Program-made: the position numbers and the translations under genes
In this document: in pieces, positions 1 to 7,891 of the stretch
Numbering within the stretch: position 1 is the stretch's first letter
Layout of the letters: the number at the start of each line of letters is the position of its first letter
The notes under the pieces: model-generated
What the model was told of the DNA's origin: nothing
The model's input: only the letters and a program-made list of their open reading frames with translations
The model's database searches: none
From: Marinosulfonomonas sp.
GTDB taxonomy: Bacteria > Pseudomonadota > Alphaproteobacteria > Rhodobacterales > Rhodobacteraceae
DNA length: 35,284 nucleotides
Direction: 5' to 3'
NCBI GenBank assembly: GCA_015488685.1
Contig: WFNH01000073.1
Span: 1-35,284, forward strand

Positions 1-13
1 AACAGTAATGATG

Positions 14-1165
14 TTATGTTCCGATCAGGGTCAGGGCGTCCTTTGCGATCATGCGTTCCTCTTGGGAGGGGATGATCCAGACGGGAATTTTAGAAGTGTC
101 GGCGTGTAACTGGCAGGCGTTGCGATGGTTGGCGTCGGGGTTGGTTTTGACGCCGATCCATTCCAGACCGCGCAGGATGCGGGCGCGCACGCCGATCGCG
201 TTTTCGCCAATGCCGCCGGTAAAGGCTATGGCATCCAGCCCCTCCATTGCGGCGATCAGGGATCCGGCGTGGCGCAGGCTCCAGTAGCAGAAATGTTCAA
301 CCGCGAAATCGCTGTCAGCCGAGGCGTCAAGCATCAGGTTGCGCATGTCGGATTTGCCGCCTGACAGGCCCAGCAGGCCGCTTTCGTTGTTCAGGATGGA
401 TTTGACGCGGGTCGCGCCGTGGTCCTCGACCAGTTTCAGCACGGCGTTGGCATCGATGCCGCCTGCGCGGGTGCCCATGGTCAACCCGTCCAGCGGGGAA
501 TAGCCCATGGTGGTGGCGATGGACTGGCCGTTCTTGATTGCACAGAGGCTGGCGCCGTTGCCCAGATGAAAGGCCAGCAGGCGCGAGGGCAGTTTGCTGT
601 TGGTGAGGGTTGGCAGGTTCTGCACAAGGCTGGCGTAGGAAAGCCCGTGAAAGCCATAGCGGCGGATGCCCTGTGTTTCCAGCGTTTTGGGGATGGCATA
701 GCGGGTGGCAACCGGCGGGTTGGTGGCATGAAAAGCGGTGTCGAAACTGACGTATTGCGGCAGGTCAGGGGCGATGTCCTGCAAGGCGATGATGGCGGCC
801 AGATTGTGCGGGTTGTGCAGGGGGGCCAGCGGGGTGCAACCGGAAATCTCGCGCAATGTATCGGGGGTTATGCGTTGCGGCGTGATCAGTTTTGCGCCAC
901 CATGCACCACGCGGTGGGCCGCGGCCCCCAAAGTGTCGGGGGTGATGCCGCGTTTGCCAAGGGCGGTTAGAATTTCGGCAAGGGCGGTGCGGTGGTCCGG
1001 CATTATGGGGGTTAAGGATTGCCCGTCGATGCACAGGCTGGCATGGCCGCCGATTTCAGCGGCCATGCCGGATAGTTTTTCATTCAACTGTCCGTCAAAC
1101 AGGGCAAATTTGATCGAGGAGGACCCCGCGTTCAGAACGAGGATATCGCAAGGTTCCTCAGGCAT
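14..1165 (-). CDS. ackA: Acetate kinase
   Basis: Acetate kinase, 383 aa, near the usual length of about 400. It interconverts acetyl phosphate plus ADP with acetate plus ATP in the cytoplasm. The N-terminal phosphate-binding NAGSSSIKF starts at residue 12. The family motifs HRVVHGG, FDTAFH, HLGNGASL, TMGTRAGG and FTGGIGENA follow in order, so the active-site Arg, Asp and His residues are present. The start lies 2 bp after the xsc stop codon, so the two genes are almost certainly one transcript. Xsc produces acetyl phosphate, which makes substrate-level phosphorylation the obvious role here. A propionate/butyrate kinase is less likely given the motifs and context. The gene ends 13 bp from the window edge, so any further downstream partner such as pta cannot be seen. 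Confidence 0.93.
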   Translation of the reverse strand: MPEEPCDILVLNAGSSSIKFALFDGQLNEKLSGMAAEIGGHASLCIDGQSLTPIMPDHRTALAEILTALGKRGITPDTLGAAAHRVVHGGAKLITPQRITPDTLREISGCTPLAPLHNPHNLAAIIALQDIAPDLPQYVSFDTAFHATNPPVATRYAIPKTLETQGIRRYGFHGLSYASLVQNLPTLTNSKLPSRLLAFHLGNGASLCAIKNGQSIATTMGYSPLDGLTMGTRAGGIDANAVLKLVEDHGATRVKSILNNESGLLGLSGGKSDMRNLMLDASADSDFAVEHFCYWSLRHAGSLIAAMEGLDAIAFTGGIGENAIGVRARILRGLEWIGVKTNPDANHRNACQLHADTSKIPVWIIPSQEERMIAKDALTLIGT

Positions 1166-1167
1166 GG

Positions 1168-2946
1168 TTATGCCGGTTTTTGCGGGCGCATGTCACCGGC
1201 GGAAATACCGGCAACTTCGACAGGTGTTGTCATGGCATCGCGGCGGAATGGTTCGCCCATTTCCTGATTCAGCAGCACCTCGATAAAGGTGGTTTCGCCA
1301 TTCGCCTGATCCTTGACAGCCTTGGCCAGCGCATCGGTTAGACCCTGCATAGTTGTGGCAACCACACCGTTTACGCCACAGGCCTTTGCGATGCCGGCAT
1401 AAGAGACGTTGTAGTCTAGCTCGGTGCCAACGAAATTATCGTGATACCACAGGGTCGTGTTGCGCTTTTCGGCGCCCCATTGGTAGTTGCGGAAAATCAC
1501 CATGGTGATGGCGGGCCATTCATCGCGCCCACAGGCTGTCATTTCGTTCATCGAGATGCCAAACGCGCCGTCACCGGCAAAGCCGACAACGGGTGTGTCG
1601 GGGCGACCGATTTTCGCACCAAGGATGGCGGGCAGGGAATAGCCGCAGGGGCCGAACAGGCCGGGGGCAAGGTATTTGCGTCCGTTCTCGAAGGTCGGAT
1701 AGGCGTTGCCGATGGCGCAGACGTTGCCGATGTCGGACGAGATGATCGCCTCTTTGGGCAAGGACGCCTGAATCGCGCGCCATGCTTGCCGTGGCGACAT
1801 GGCATCGGGTTTGGCGGCGCGGGCGCGTTCGTTCCAGTCGATACCCTCATCCGTGTCTTCCTCGTGATCCATTGAGGTCAGGCTTTGCGCCCAAGCGGAT
1901 TTGGTTTGGGCGATCAGGTCCACCCGTTCTTTGCGGTCAGCGTCACCGGCAGTATCGGCCAATTGCGCAAGGATTTGCTCTGCCACCTGTTTGGCGTCAC
2001 CGGCAATGCCCACGGTCACGGGTTTGGTCAGGCCGATGCGATCAGGGTTCATATCGACCTGAATGATTTTCGCATCAGTCGGCCAATAGTCGATACCATA
2101 ACCGGGCAGGGTGGAGAACGGGTTCAGACGGGTGCCAAGCGCCAGCACCACGTCGGCCTTGGCAATCAGCTCCATCGCGGCGCGGGAGCCGTTATAGCCA
2201 AGTGGTCCGGCAAAGAGCGGGTGCGATCCCGGGAAGGCATCGTTGTGCTGATAGCCACAACAAACCGGCGCACCCAGTTTTTCGGCTAGCGCCTGACTGG
2301 CGGGAATAGCGCCGCCGATGACCACACCGGCACCGTTCAGGATCACCGGAAATTTGGCGTTCGACAACAGGTCAGCCGCCTGCGCGATGGCGTCCGCGCC
2401 ACCGGCGGGGCGCTCGAATTCGACGATCTGCGGCAGTTCAATGTCGATCACCTGCGTCCAGTAATCGCGCGGGATGTTGATCTGGCAGGGGGCGGACAGG
2501 CGCTTGGCCTTGGTGATCACGCGGTTCAACACTTCAGCCATGCGGGACGGGTCGCGCACCTCTTCCTGATAGGCGACGCAATCAGAGAACATGCGCATTT
2601 GTTCAACTTCCTGAAAGCCGCCCTGACCCATGGTTTTATTGGCCGCCTGCGGGGTGATCAGCAGCATCGGCGTGTGGTTCCAGTAGGCGGTTTTCACAGG
2701 GGTGACGAGGTTTGCAATGCCGGGGCCATTCTGGGCAATGGCGATGGCCATTTTGCCGGAGGAGCGCGCAAAACCATCGGCCATCATACCGGCGGTATAT
2801 TCATGGGCACAGTCCCAGAATGTGATTCCCGCCTTGGGAAACAGATCGGAAATCGGCATGAAGGCCGAGCCGATAATGCCGAAAGCAGTATCGATTCCGT
2901 GCATTTGCAGCGTTTTGACAAAGGCTTCTTCTGTGGTCATTTTCAT
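1168..2946 (-). CDS. xsc: Sulfoacetaldehyde acetyltransferase (ThDP enzyme)
   Basis: Xsc, 592 aa from the chosen start. It converts sulfoacetaldehyde plus phosphate to acetyl phosphate and sulfite, the desulfonation step of taurine, isethionate and sulfoacetate breakdown. The N-terminal ThDP domain has the activating glutamate in DCAHEYTAGMM (E49), the region PQAANKTMGQGGFQEVEQM is strongly Xsc-like, and the C-terminal ThDP/Mg motif begins GDGAFG and continues through FRNYQWG. The open frame extends 24 codons further upstream, but the ATG at 2946 has a GGGA Shine-Dalgarno sequence 8 nt upstream and gives the family N-terminus (MKMTTEEAF), so I prefer it. It is first in an xsc-ackA transcript. 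No taurine aminotransferase, taurine dehydrogenase or TauR-like gene lies in the window, so the upstream sulfonate is not identified. Confidence 0.93.
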   Translation of the reverse strand: MKMTTEEAFVKTLQMHGIDTAFGIIGSAFMPISDLFPKAGITFWDCAHEYTAGMMADGFARSSGKMAIAIAQNGPGIANLVTPVKTAYWNHTPMLLITPQAANKTMGQGGFQEVEQMRMFSDCVAYQEEVRDPSRMAEVLNRVITKAKRLSAPCQINIPRDYWTQVIDIELPQIVEFERPAGGADAIAQAADLLSNAKFPVILNGAGVVIGGAIPASQALAEKLGAPVCCGYQHNDAFPGSHPLFAGPLGYNGSRAAMELIAKADVVLALGTRLNPFSTLPGYGIDYWPTDAKIIQVDMNPDRIGLTKPVTVGIAGDAKQVAEQILAQLADTAGDADRKERVDLIAQTKSAWAQSLTSMDHEEDTDEGIDWNERARAAKPDAMSPRQAWRAIQASLPKEAIISSDIGNVCAIGNAYPTFENGRKYLAPGLFGPCGYSLPAILGAKIGRPDTPVVGFAGDGAFGISMNEMTACGRDEWPAITMVIFRNYQWGAEKRNTTLWYHDNFVGTELDYNVSYAGIAKACGVNGVVATTMQGLTDALAKAVKDQANGETTFIEVLLNQEMGEPFRRDAMTTPVEVAGISAGDMRPQKPA

Positions 2947-3033
2947 CGGCTTGATCCCTATATTTTGTGAAAGAAGGCAGGACGTTCCCATGCCGTTATA
3001 GCAGGCATAGGAGGTCATGCAGACAGGGAATAG

Positions 3034-3079
3034 GGCCAGTTTTCAAATCGCTTTAAGGCCAGTTTGAAATTGCTGAAAA
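3034..3079. promoter_or_regulatory. Imperfect tandem direct repeat upstream of xsc (candidate operator)
   Basis: Two copies of a motif starting GGCCAGTTT and continuing with an AAAT-GCT-AA pattern lie head to tail (from 3034 and from 3057, period 23 bp, one internal indel). They sit 90-130 bp upstream of the xsc start in the 273 bp divergent region 2947-3219, which is AT-richer than its surroundings and contains no gene. Direct-repeat operators are typical of MocR/TauR-type regulators, but the bases do not clearly match the TauR consensus I remember, so the regulator is unassigned. Confidence 0.35.
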
Positions 3080-3219
3080 TAACCGGATTAAAGAAAACTA
3101 TTGGCTTTGGGCCGTGAAAGTTCAAAACTGTGTGAAACACACGGATTAAGGGAATCCCCGAACCGGTATGGCTGGACGCTGTGCCGCAATGCGGGATGTG
3201 ACGACTGGAAGAGGACATT

Positions 3220-3909
3220 GTGGAAATGCGCACGGTAGGAATTCTGGGCGGAATGGGGCCGGAACCGGCACAGGCCCTGCTGGAACGGATCAAGGCGGCG
3301 GCGAAAACAAAGCGTCAAAGCGAGGATGTGCCTTTGGTGGTTGATCTGGACACCAAACTGCCCACGCTGGTGGACGGGGGCGGGGCTGACCCATTGCCGG
3401 TGTTGGTGGATATGGCCAAACGGATGCAGGATTCAGGCGCCGAAGCCTTGGCGATGCCCTGCAATGCCTCGCACCAGTTTGCCGGTGAATTGGCGGCGGC
3501 GGTGGATATTCCCTTGCTGGACATGGTGTTGCTGACATCGAAAACGGCCTGCGCGGCGGCGCGCAAAGGGGAAAAGGTGGGCGTGCTTGGCTCGCCTGCG
3601 TTGCAGGAAACCGGCATATTCGATGCGGCGATCAAGGCCTGTGGTCGAGAGGCGGTTTACCCAGAGGATTCCGATATGCTGCTGGACGCCATCCGCGAGA
3701 TACGCGCCACGGGGCCAACGCCTTCGGTGCGCAACAAGGTGGTTCAGGCCTCGCACAATCTGATCTGGCAAAGCGCGCATGTGCAACTGATGGGCTGCAC
3801 CGAATTTTCGCTGCTGGAACGCGCACTTGACCCCGGCGCGATCAAGGTTGATCCGCTGGATGTGCTGGCACAGGCGATCGTGCGGTTTTCACGGGATCAG
3901 GCTGCGTGA
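3220..3909 (+). CDS. Aspartate/glutamate racemase family protein
   Basis: 229 aa, full length for cofactor-independent Asp/Glu/hydantoin-type racemases. The N-terminus has the GILGGMGPE signature of the YgeA-like subgroup. Both catalytic cysteines are present: C81 in MPCNAS and C193 in MGCTEFS, one from each half of the pseudo-symmetric fold, so a two-base racemase is chemically plausible. The substrate cannot be read from sequence. The frame opens at GTG 3220, with an in-frame ATG at 3226; GAGGA lies 5 or 11 nt upstream respectively, so both are possible. The stop overlaps the next start in a 4-base GTGA, which couples this gene to an MmgE/PrpD protein and suggests a shared substrate or pathway. 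Confidence 0.85.
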   Translation: MEMRTVGILGGMGPEPAQALLERIKAAAKTKRQSEDVPLVVDLDTKLPTLVDGGGADPLPVLVDMAKRMQDSGAEALAMPCNASHQFAGELAAAVDIPLLDMVLLTSKTACAAARKGEKVGVLGSPALQETGIFDAAIKACGREAVYPEDSDMLLDAIREIRATGPTPSVRNKVVQASHNLIWQSAHVQLMGCTEFSLLERALDPGAIKVDPLDVLAQAIVRFSRDQAA

Positions 3910-5207
3910 GTGATTGCGGTTTTCAGGACAGGGTAATCGAATTTGCGCTGGGGCTGGACTGGTCTGGCGTGCCGGATGATGTGCGTGAGGTGTTCCGCCT
4001 GTCGCTGCTGGACTGGTGCGCGGTTGGTCTGGCCGGTGTGGATGAACCGGTCAGCGTGAAACTGCGCGATATGGTGCTGGCCGATGGCGGCAAGGGCGAA
4101 GCGTTCGTGTTTGGCACCGATACCGCCCTGCCTGCCCGCGCGGCGGCGCTGGCGAATGGGGCCATCAGCCACGCGTTGGATTATGACGACACCCATTTCC
4201 TGCATATCGGCCACCCCAGCGTTACCATTTTTCCGGCGGCCTTGGCCGTGGCGCAACGGGTCGGGGCGACGGGGGCGGCATTTCTGGCGGCGGCTTTGGC
4301 GGGATACGAGGCTTCGGTGCGGATCGGTCACTGGCTGGGACGGGCGCATTACGAGGCAGGGTTTCATATGACCGCCACGGCAGGTTGTTTTGGCGCGGCG
4401 ATTGCGGCGGCGCGTCTGCTGGGGGCGGATGCGGCGCAGATGGGTGCGGCGCTGGGGCTGGCCAGCACGCGGGGCTCGGGGTTGAAGGCGCAATTCGGCA
4501 GTATGGGCAAACCCTATAACGCGGGCATGGCGGCTTCGGCGGGTGTCGAAGCGGCGTTGCTGGCGGCGGCGGGGATGACATCGGATACTTGCGGTTTGCG
4601 CAGCTTTGCGGCGGGGCATGCGGGGGAAATGGACACAGGCGCGCTGAATGGGCTGGGGCAGTCGTTTGTCAGTGTTGCGGTTAGCCATAAATTCCACGCC
4701 TGTTGCCACGGCACCCACGCGGCGCTCGAGGCTTTGGCAAAACTGGATGTGGATGCTGGCGAGGTGACGGGGGTGCAGATTACGGTGCATCCGCGCTGGC
4801 TGAAGGTGTGCAATCTGGCCAAGCCGGTGACGGGGCTAGAGGCGAAATTCAGTTACCGGATGTGTTTTGCCTTCGCCTTGGCGGGGCTGGAAACCGGCGC
4901 ATTGGCGACGTTTACGGATGAAAACTGCGCGGACCCGCGATTGCAGGCTTTGCGCGATCTGGTGGTGGTGCAGGGGGATGCCTTGCTTGCCGATGGCGCT
5001 GCGCGGGTATTGGTGACTTGTCATGGTGGTATGGCGCGACAGGCCGAATTCGATCTGGATCAGGCGCTGCCATTAACGCAACAATGCGACCGCGTTCTGG
5101 CCAAGGCAACGGTTTTGATCGGAGAGGATATGACGCGGCAGATTTGGACGCGGATCGGAACCCTTGAAACCACAAACAGCCTGTCGGGCTTTCTTGCCAC
5201 GCAGTAA
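3906..5207 (+). CDS. MmgE/PrpD family protein
   Basis: 433 aa protein of the MmgE/PrpD superfamily, which includes 2-methylcitrate dehydratase, cis-aconitate decarboxylase and iminodisuccinate epimerase. The family core DYDDTH (92-97) and HPS (103-105) is present, as is the later KFHACCHGTH segment that corresponds to the conserved lysine/histidine active-site loop. The GTG start overlaps the racemase stop (GTGA), implying translational coupling. There are no prpB, prpC or acnD neighbours, so a methylcitrate-cycle role is unlikely. Coupling to an amino-acid racemase makes an epimerase or dehydratase acting on an amino or imino dicarboxylate more attractive, but that is inference. The 3' end runs straight into a dispersed hairpin repeat. 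Confidence 0.85.
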   Translation: MSDCGFQDRVIEFALGLDWSGVPDDVREVFRLSLLDWCAVGLAGVDEPVSVKLRDMVLADGGKGEAFVFGTDTALPARAAALANGAISHALDYDDTHFLHIGHPSVTIFPAALAVAQRVGATGAAFLAAALAGYEASVRIGHWLGRAHYEAGFHMTATAGCFGAAIAAARLLGADAAQMGAALGLASTRGSGLKAQFGSMGKPYNAGMAASAGVEAALLAAAGMTSDTCGLRSFAAGHAGEMDTGALNGLGQSFVSVAVSHKFHACCHGTHAALEALAKLDVDAGEVTGVQITVHPRWLKVCNLAKPVTGLEAKFSYRMCFAFALAGLETGALATFTDENCADPRLQALRDLVVVQGDALLADGAARVLVTCHGGMARQAEFDLDQALPLTQQCDRVLAKATVLIGEDMTRQIWTRIGTLETTNSLSGFLATQ

Positions 5208-5211
5208 CATG

Positions 5212-5300
5212 CCCTTTCTTCTTGCCCTAAATACCTCCGCCGGAGGCAAAAACGCGCGCGTCCCGACAGGGACGCGCGCGGGTCGACGGGCGTTAGCCCG
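5212..5300 (-). repeat. Dispersed three-hairpin 3'-end element, copy 1
   Basis: The element begins 4 nt after the MmgE/PrpD stop. Read along the plus strand it has a pyrimidine tract (CCCTTTCTTCTTGCCC), AAATA, a small hairpin (CCTCCG-C-CGGAGG, 5234-5246), a perfect 12-bp GC stem with GACA loop (5253-5280), and a third stem CGGGC-GTTA-GCCCG (5287-5300). It lies between convergent genes and probably also terminates both. Copies 2 and 3 (24741-24827, 27214-27308) share the same order of parts; strand is given to match their orientation on the page. Confidence 0.8.
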
Positions 5301-5309
5301 GCGAAATCT

Positions 5310-6500
5310 TTAGGCCACAGCTTGCGTTGCGCTTTTCACAGCCTCGGCTGCACCGGTCAGTGCATCGGCAATGAAATCCAGATCGGGTGTGGTCAGCCGC
5401 GCGGGCAGGCGCACATCACAAGCCCGCATCAGCATGGCGCGGGTTTCGGGCAGTTCGGGCGAATAGCCGATGAATTGCCAGTTCCAGAAGGCCCGCGCGT
5501 TGTCTTTGGACAGGCCGAACACCTGCACCGCAATGCCGCGTGCTTTGGCTTCCGAGGCAAAGGCCAGCGTTTCCTCGTCGGTAAATCCATCCAGATTGAA
5601 CTGGATTGAATCAGGCGCGCGGCTTTCCGGCTTCAAAGGGTCCGGCACCGTCAGGAAGGGCGAGGCGTTCAGTTTACCGGCGACATAATCGTGGTTGGCC
5701 AGCCCGTCTGCCACGCGGCGCGGCACTTCTTTGATCTGCGGGCGGATTACCGCGGCCGACAGGTTCTGCATCCGAACGTTATACAGCGGCAGTTTGTTCT
5801 GCCAGTATTCGAACCGGTCATGCACCACCGGATGTTTCTTCCAGTTATGTTCATAAGCGCCGGACATGATGATGGCCTGTGCGATCAGATCGGGATCATC
5901 GGTGATCATGATCCCGCCTTCGCCCGCGTTGATCAGTTTGTAGGACTGGAAGGAAAAGCAGCCGATTTTGCCAATCGTGCCGATGTTTTTACCGTTCCAT
6001 GTGGTGCCCAGCGAATGGGCTGCGTCTTCGATCACCGGAATACCTTTGGCATCGCAAAGCTCCATGATCGCGTCCATGTCCGAAGTATGGCCGCGCATGT
6101 GGCTGATGATCACTGCCTGAATATCGTCGGTCAGCTTGGCGGCGAAATCCGCCATGTTGACGCGGTAGTTGTCGGCGACTTCGACCAGAATCGGCTGACA
6201 TTCGGCATGCACGACCGAGGACGGCACAGCGGCAAATGTAAAGGCGGGTATCAGCACTTTGGCGTCGCGGGGCAGGCCAAGGGCCTTCATCGACAAGAAC
6301 AGCGCGTTCGAGCAGGACGAAACCGCCAATGCGAATTTCGCGCCCAGCAGGTCGGCGAATTCCTGTTCCAGCAGGGCAACAGGCGAAGCGTCAGCCGAGG
6401 TATAGCGAAACAAATCACCGCTTTGCAGCATCCGGTCGATTTCGGCGCGGGCCGCTGCGGGGATGGGTTCGGCATCATAAACGTTCGGAGCTTCAGACAT
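5310..6500 (-). CDS. DegT/DnrJ/EryC1/StrS-type PLP aminotransferase
   Basis: 396 aa fold-type I PLP enzyme of the DegT/DnrJ/EryC1/StrS family, which transaminates keto- or aldehyde-sugars, cyclitols and related carbonyls. The Schiff-base lysine is K188 in SFQSYKLINAGEGG. The cofactor-binding Asp is D159 in IEDAAHS, and SSCSNALFLS (61-70) forms the phosphate cup. There are no sugar-nucleotide genes nearby. Instead it follows a PuuB-like oxidase and two PuuA-like synthetases on the same strand, so it may handle the carbonyl product of that pathway. An 86-bp gap separates it from the oxidase and holds its own control signals. The start has AGGAAAGG upstream, but that site is partly inside a hairpin (6510-6534). 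Confidence 0.85.
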   Translation of the reverse strand: MSEAPNVYDAEPIPAAARAEIDRMLQSGDLFRYTSADASPVALLEQEFADLLGAKFALAVSSCSNALFLSMKALGLPRDAKVLIPAFTFAAVPSSVVHAECQPILVEVADNYRVNMADFAAKLTDDIQAVIISHMRGHTSDMDAIMELCDAKGIPVIEDAAHSLGTTWNGKNIGTIGKIGCFSFQSYKLINAGEGGIMITDDPDLIAQAIIMSGAYEHNWKKHPVVHDRFEYWQNKLPLYNVRMQNLSAAVIRPQIKEVPRRVADGLANHDYVAGKLNASPFLTVPDPLKPESRAPDSIQFNLDGFTDEETLAFASEAKARGIAVQVFGLSKDNARAFWNWQFIGYSPELPETRAMLMRACDVRLPARLTTPDLDFIADALTGAAEAVKSATQAVA

Positions 6501-6509
6501 AGTTTCGCC

Positions 6510-6534
6510 TTTCCTGAATGTAGCTTTCAGGAAA
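6510..6534 (-). promoter_or_regulatory. Perfect inverted repeat overlapping the DegT Shine-Dalgarno site
   Basis: TTTCCTGAA (6510-6518), a 7-nt loop, then TTCAGGAAA (6526-6534), a perfect 9-bp dyad 10 nt upstream of the DegT-type gene. On the mRNA the Shine-Dalgarno AGGAAAGG (complement of 6508-6515) is mostly in the 3' arm, so folding would hide the ribosome site. The same dyad could instead be a protein operator. Confidence 0.55.
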
Positions 6535-6570
6535 ACCGTATATCAAATGGTAAAAAAAGCCTAACGGTTT

Positions 6571-6582
6571 TTAACCGGTTCA
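6571..6582. promoter_or_regulatory. TNAACCGGTTNA motif upstream of the DegT gene
   Basis: TTAACCGGTTCA, with palindromic core AACCGGTT, lies about 70 bp upstream of the DegT-type start and just beyond the oxidase stop. The same 12-base pattern occurs in the dyad at 10053-10072, upstream of the amidotransferase operon, so both may be bound by one regulator encoded elsewhere. Confidence 0.3.
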
Positions 6583-6586
6583 GCGA

Positions 6587-7891
6587 TTAAATGCCGAGCT
6601 GGTCGCGCAGGGAAAACCATGTCATAGCCAGCGACAGGATCGGGGTTGAAAACATCCGCCCGCCTGGGAATGGCATCACCGGCACGCGTGACAGCACGTC
6701 GAACCGTTCGGATTGCCCCGCGATGGTTTGGGCGATGATTTCCCCCGCCAAAGTGGCCAGTGCGACCCCGTGGCCGGAATAGCCCGCAGCAGTAAGGATA
6801 TTTTCCCCGACCCGCGCGAAATAGGGCATCCGGCTGGTAGTAATGCCCAATGTGCCGCCCCAGGCGTAGTCGATTTTCACGCCTTTCAGTTGCGGATACA
6901 GCGTTTCCAGCGGCTTGCGCACCTTGGCTTCGATATTGGCAGGGAATTTCACACCATAGCTTTCGCCGCCGCCAAACAACAGGCGGCCATCTTCGGACAG
7001 GCGGTAATAGTTCAGCACAAATTTATTGTCGTAAACACAGACATCGCGCGACAGTACCTGTTTGGCCCGATCCCCCAGCGGTTCGGTGGCGACCATGTAA
7101 TTGTTGATCGGCATCACGCGGGCGGCGGTTTTGCGGGCCAGATTGTTGGAATAGCCATTACAGGCCAGCACCACATGATCGGCGATAACGCGGCCGCGTT
7201 CGGTCTGCACCGTGGTTTTCGCGCCCTCGCGGATGTTGTGGACATAGGCGCCCTCGTAGATTTGCGCACCGGCAGCCACGGCGGCGCGGGCAAGGCCGAT
7301 GGCGTAGCGCAAGGGGTGCAGATGGCCTGCGGTATTATCCAGCACCCCGCCAGCATAGGCGGGGTTGCCGATCAGGGCTTCCATATCGGCACTGCTTAAC
7401 AGTTCTGTGCCGTCGTGGTCATAGTGTCTCACAAGATAATCGCGTTTACGGGCGGCGTATTCGGCCTCTTTAGCGGTGTAGTATGCTTCGACATGGCCGG
7501 GGCGATATTCGGCCTCGGGGACATGTTTGGCAACCAGCTTGCGTGTGATGTCAATCGAGGCTTCGGCAATATCCCACAGTTTTCGGGCATCCTCTTTCCC
7601 CAGCTTTTTTTCCAGCGCTTCCTGTTCCATATTGTGACCGGCGCCAACCTGACCGCCATTGCGCCCCGAGGCGCCAAAGCCGATGCGCTGCGCTTCAAGC
7701 AGCACCACGGAATAGCCCTTTTCGGCCAGATGCAGGGCGGTGGAGAGGCCGGTATAGCCGCCGCCAACAACGCAGACATCGGCGGTGACTTCGCCCTTCA
7801 GATCCGGAAAAGGATCAAGTGGTGTCGCGGTGGCAGCATACCAGCTGTCGGGATACTGGCCGCGTTTGTCGTTTGAATATATCAGGTTCAT
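6587..7891 (-). CDS. PuuB-like FAD-dependent oxidase (gamma-glutamyl-amine oxidase family)
   Basis: 434 aa DAO-fold flavoprotein resembling gamma-glutamylputrescine oxidase. A Rossmann motif VVGGGYTGLSTALHL follows the typical short lead with SWYAATA. The ASGRNGGQ segment typical of PuuB-like enzymes is present, and a late AAGYSGHGV motif contacts the flavin. The start is ATG 7891, which overlaps the stop of the upstream synthetase as ATGA; the frame is open 31 codons further, but that extension lies inside the neighbour and has no family similarity. By family, it would oxidise the amine carbon of a gamma-glutamylated amine, giving an aldehyde or ketone plus hydrogen peroxide. The true substrate is unknown, and no PuuC-type aldehyde dehydrogenase is present in the window. 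Confidence 0.85.
   Translation of the reverse strand: MNLIYSNDKRGQYPDSWYAATATPLDPFPDLKGEVTADVCVVGGGYTGLSTALHLAEKGYSVVLLEAQRIGFGASGRNGGQVGAGHNMEQEALEKKLGKEDARKLWDIAEASIDITRKLVAKHVPEAEYRPGHVEAYYTAKEAEYAARKRDYLVRHYDHDGTELLSSADMEALIGNPAYAGGVLDNTAGHLHPLRYAIGLARAAVAAGAQIYEGAYVHNIREGAKTTVQTERGRVIADHVVLACNGYSNNLARKTAARVMPINNYMVATEPLGDRAKQVLSRDVCVYDNKFVLNYYRLSEDGRLLFGGGESYGVKFPANIEAKVRKPLETLYPQLKGVKIDYAWGGTLGITTSRMPYFARVGENILTAAGYSGHGVALATLAGEIIAQTIAGQSERFDVLSRVPVMPFPGGRMFSTPILSLAMTWFSLRDQLGI

Noticed and set aside
419-970. 183-codon plus-strand open frame opposite ackA
   Set aside because: It lies entirely within acetate kinase coding sequence on the other strand, has no ribosome site and has a Gly/Gln-rich composition typical of antisense frames.
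2947-3018. Upstream start giving a 616-residue Xsc
   Set aside because: The extra 24 residues do not resemble Xsc, while ATG 2946 has a well-placed GGGA and the family N-terminus.
3897-4790. 297-codon minus-strand open frame opposite the MmgE/PrpD gene
   Set aside because: The translation is extremely Arg/Gln/His-rich with no recognisable fold, and the opposite strand encodes a clear family member.
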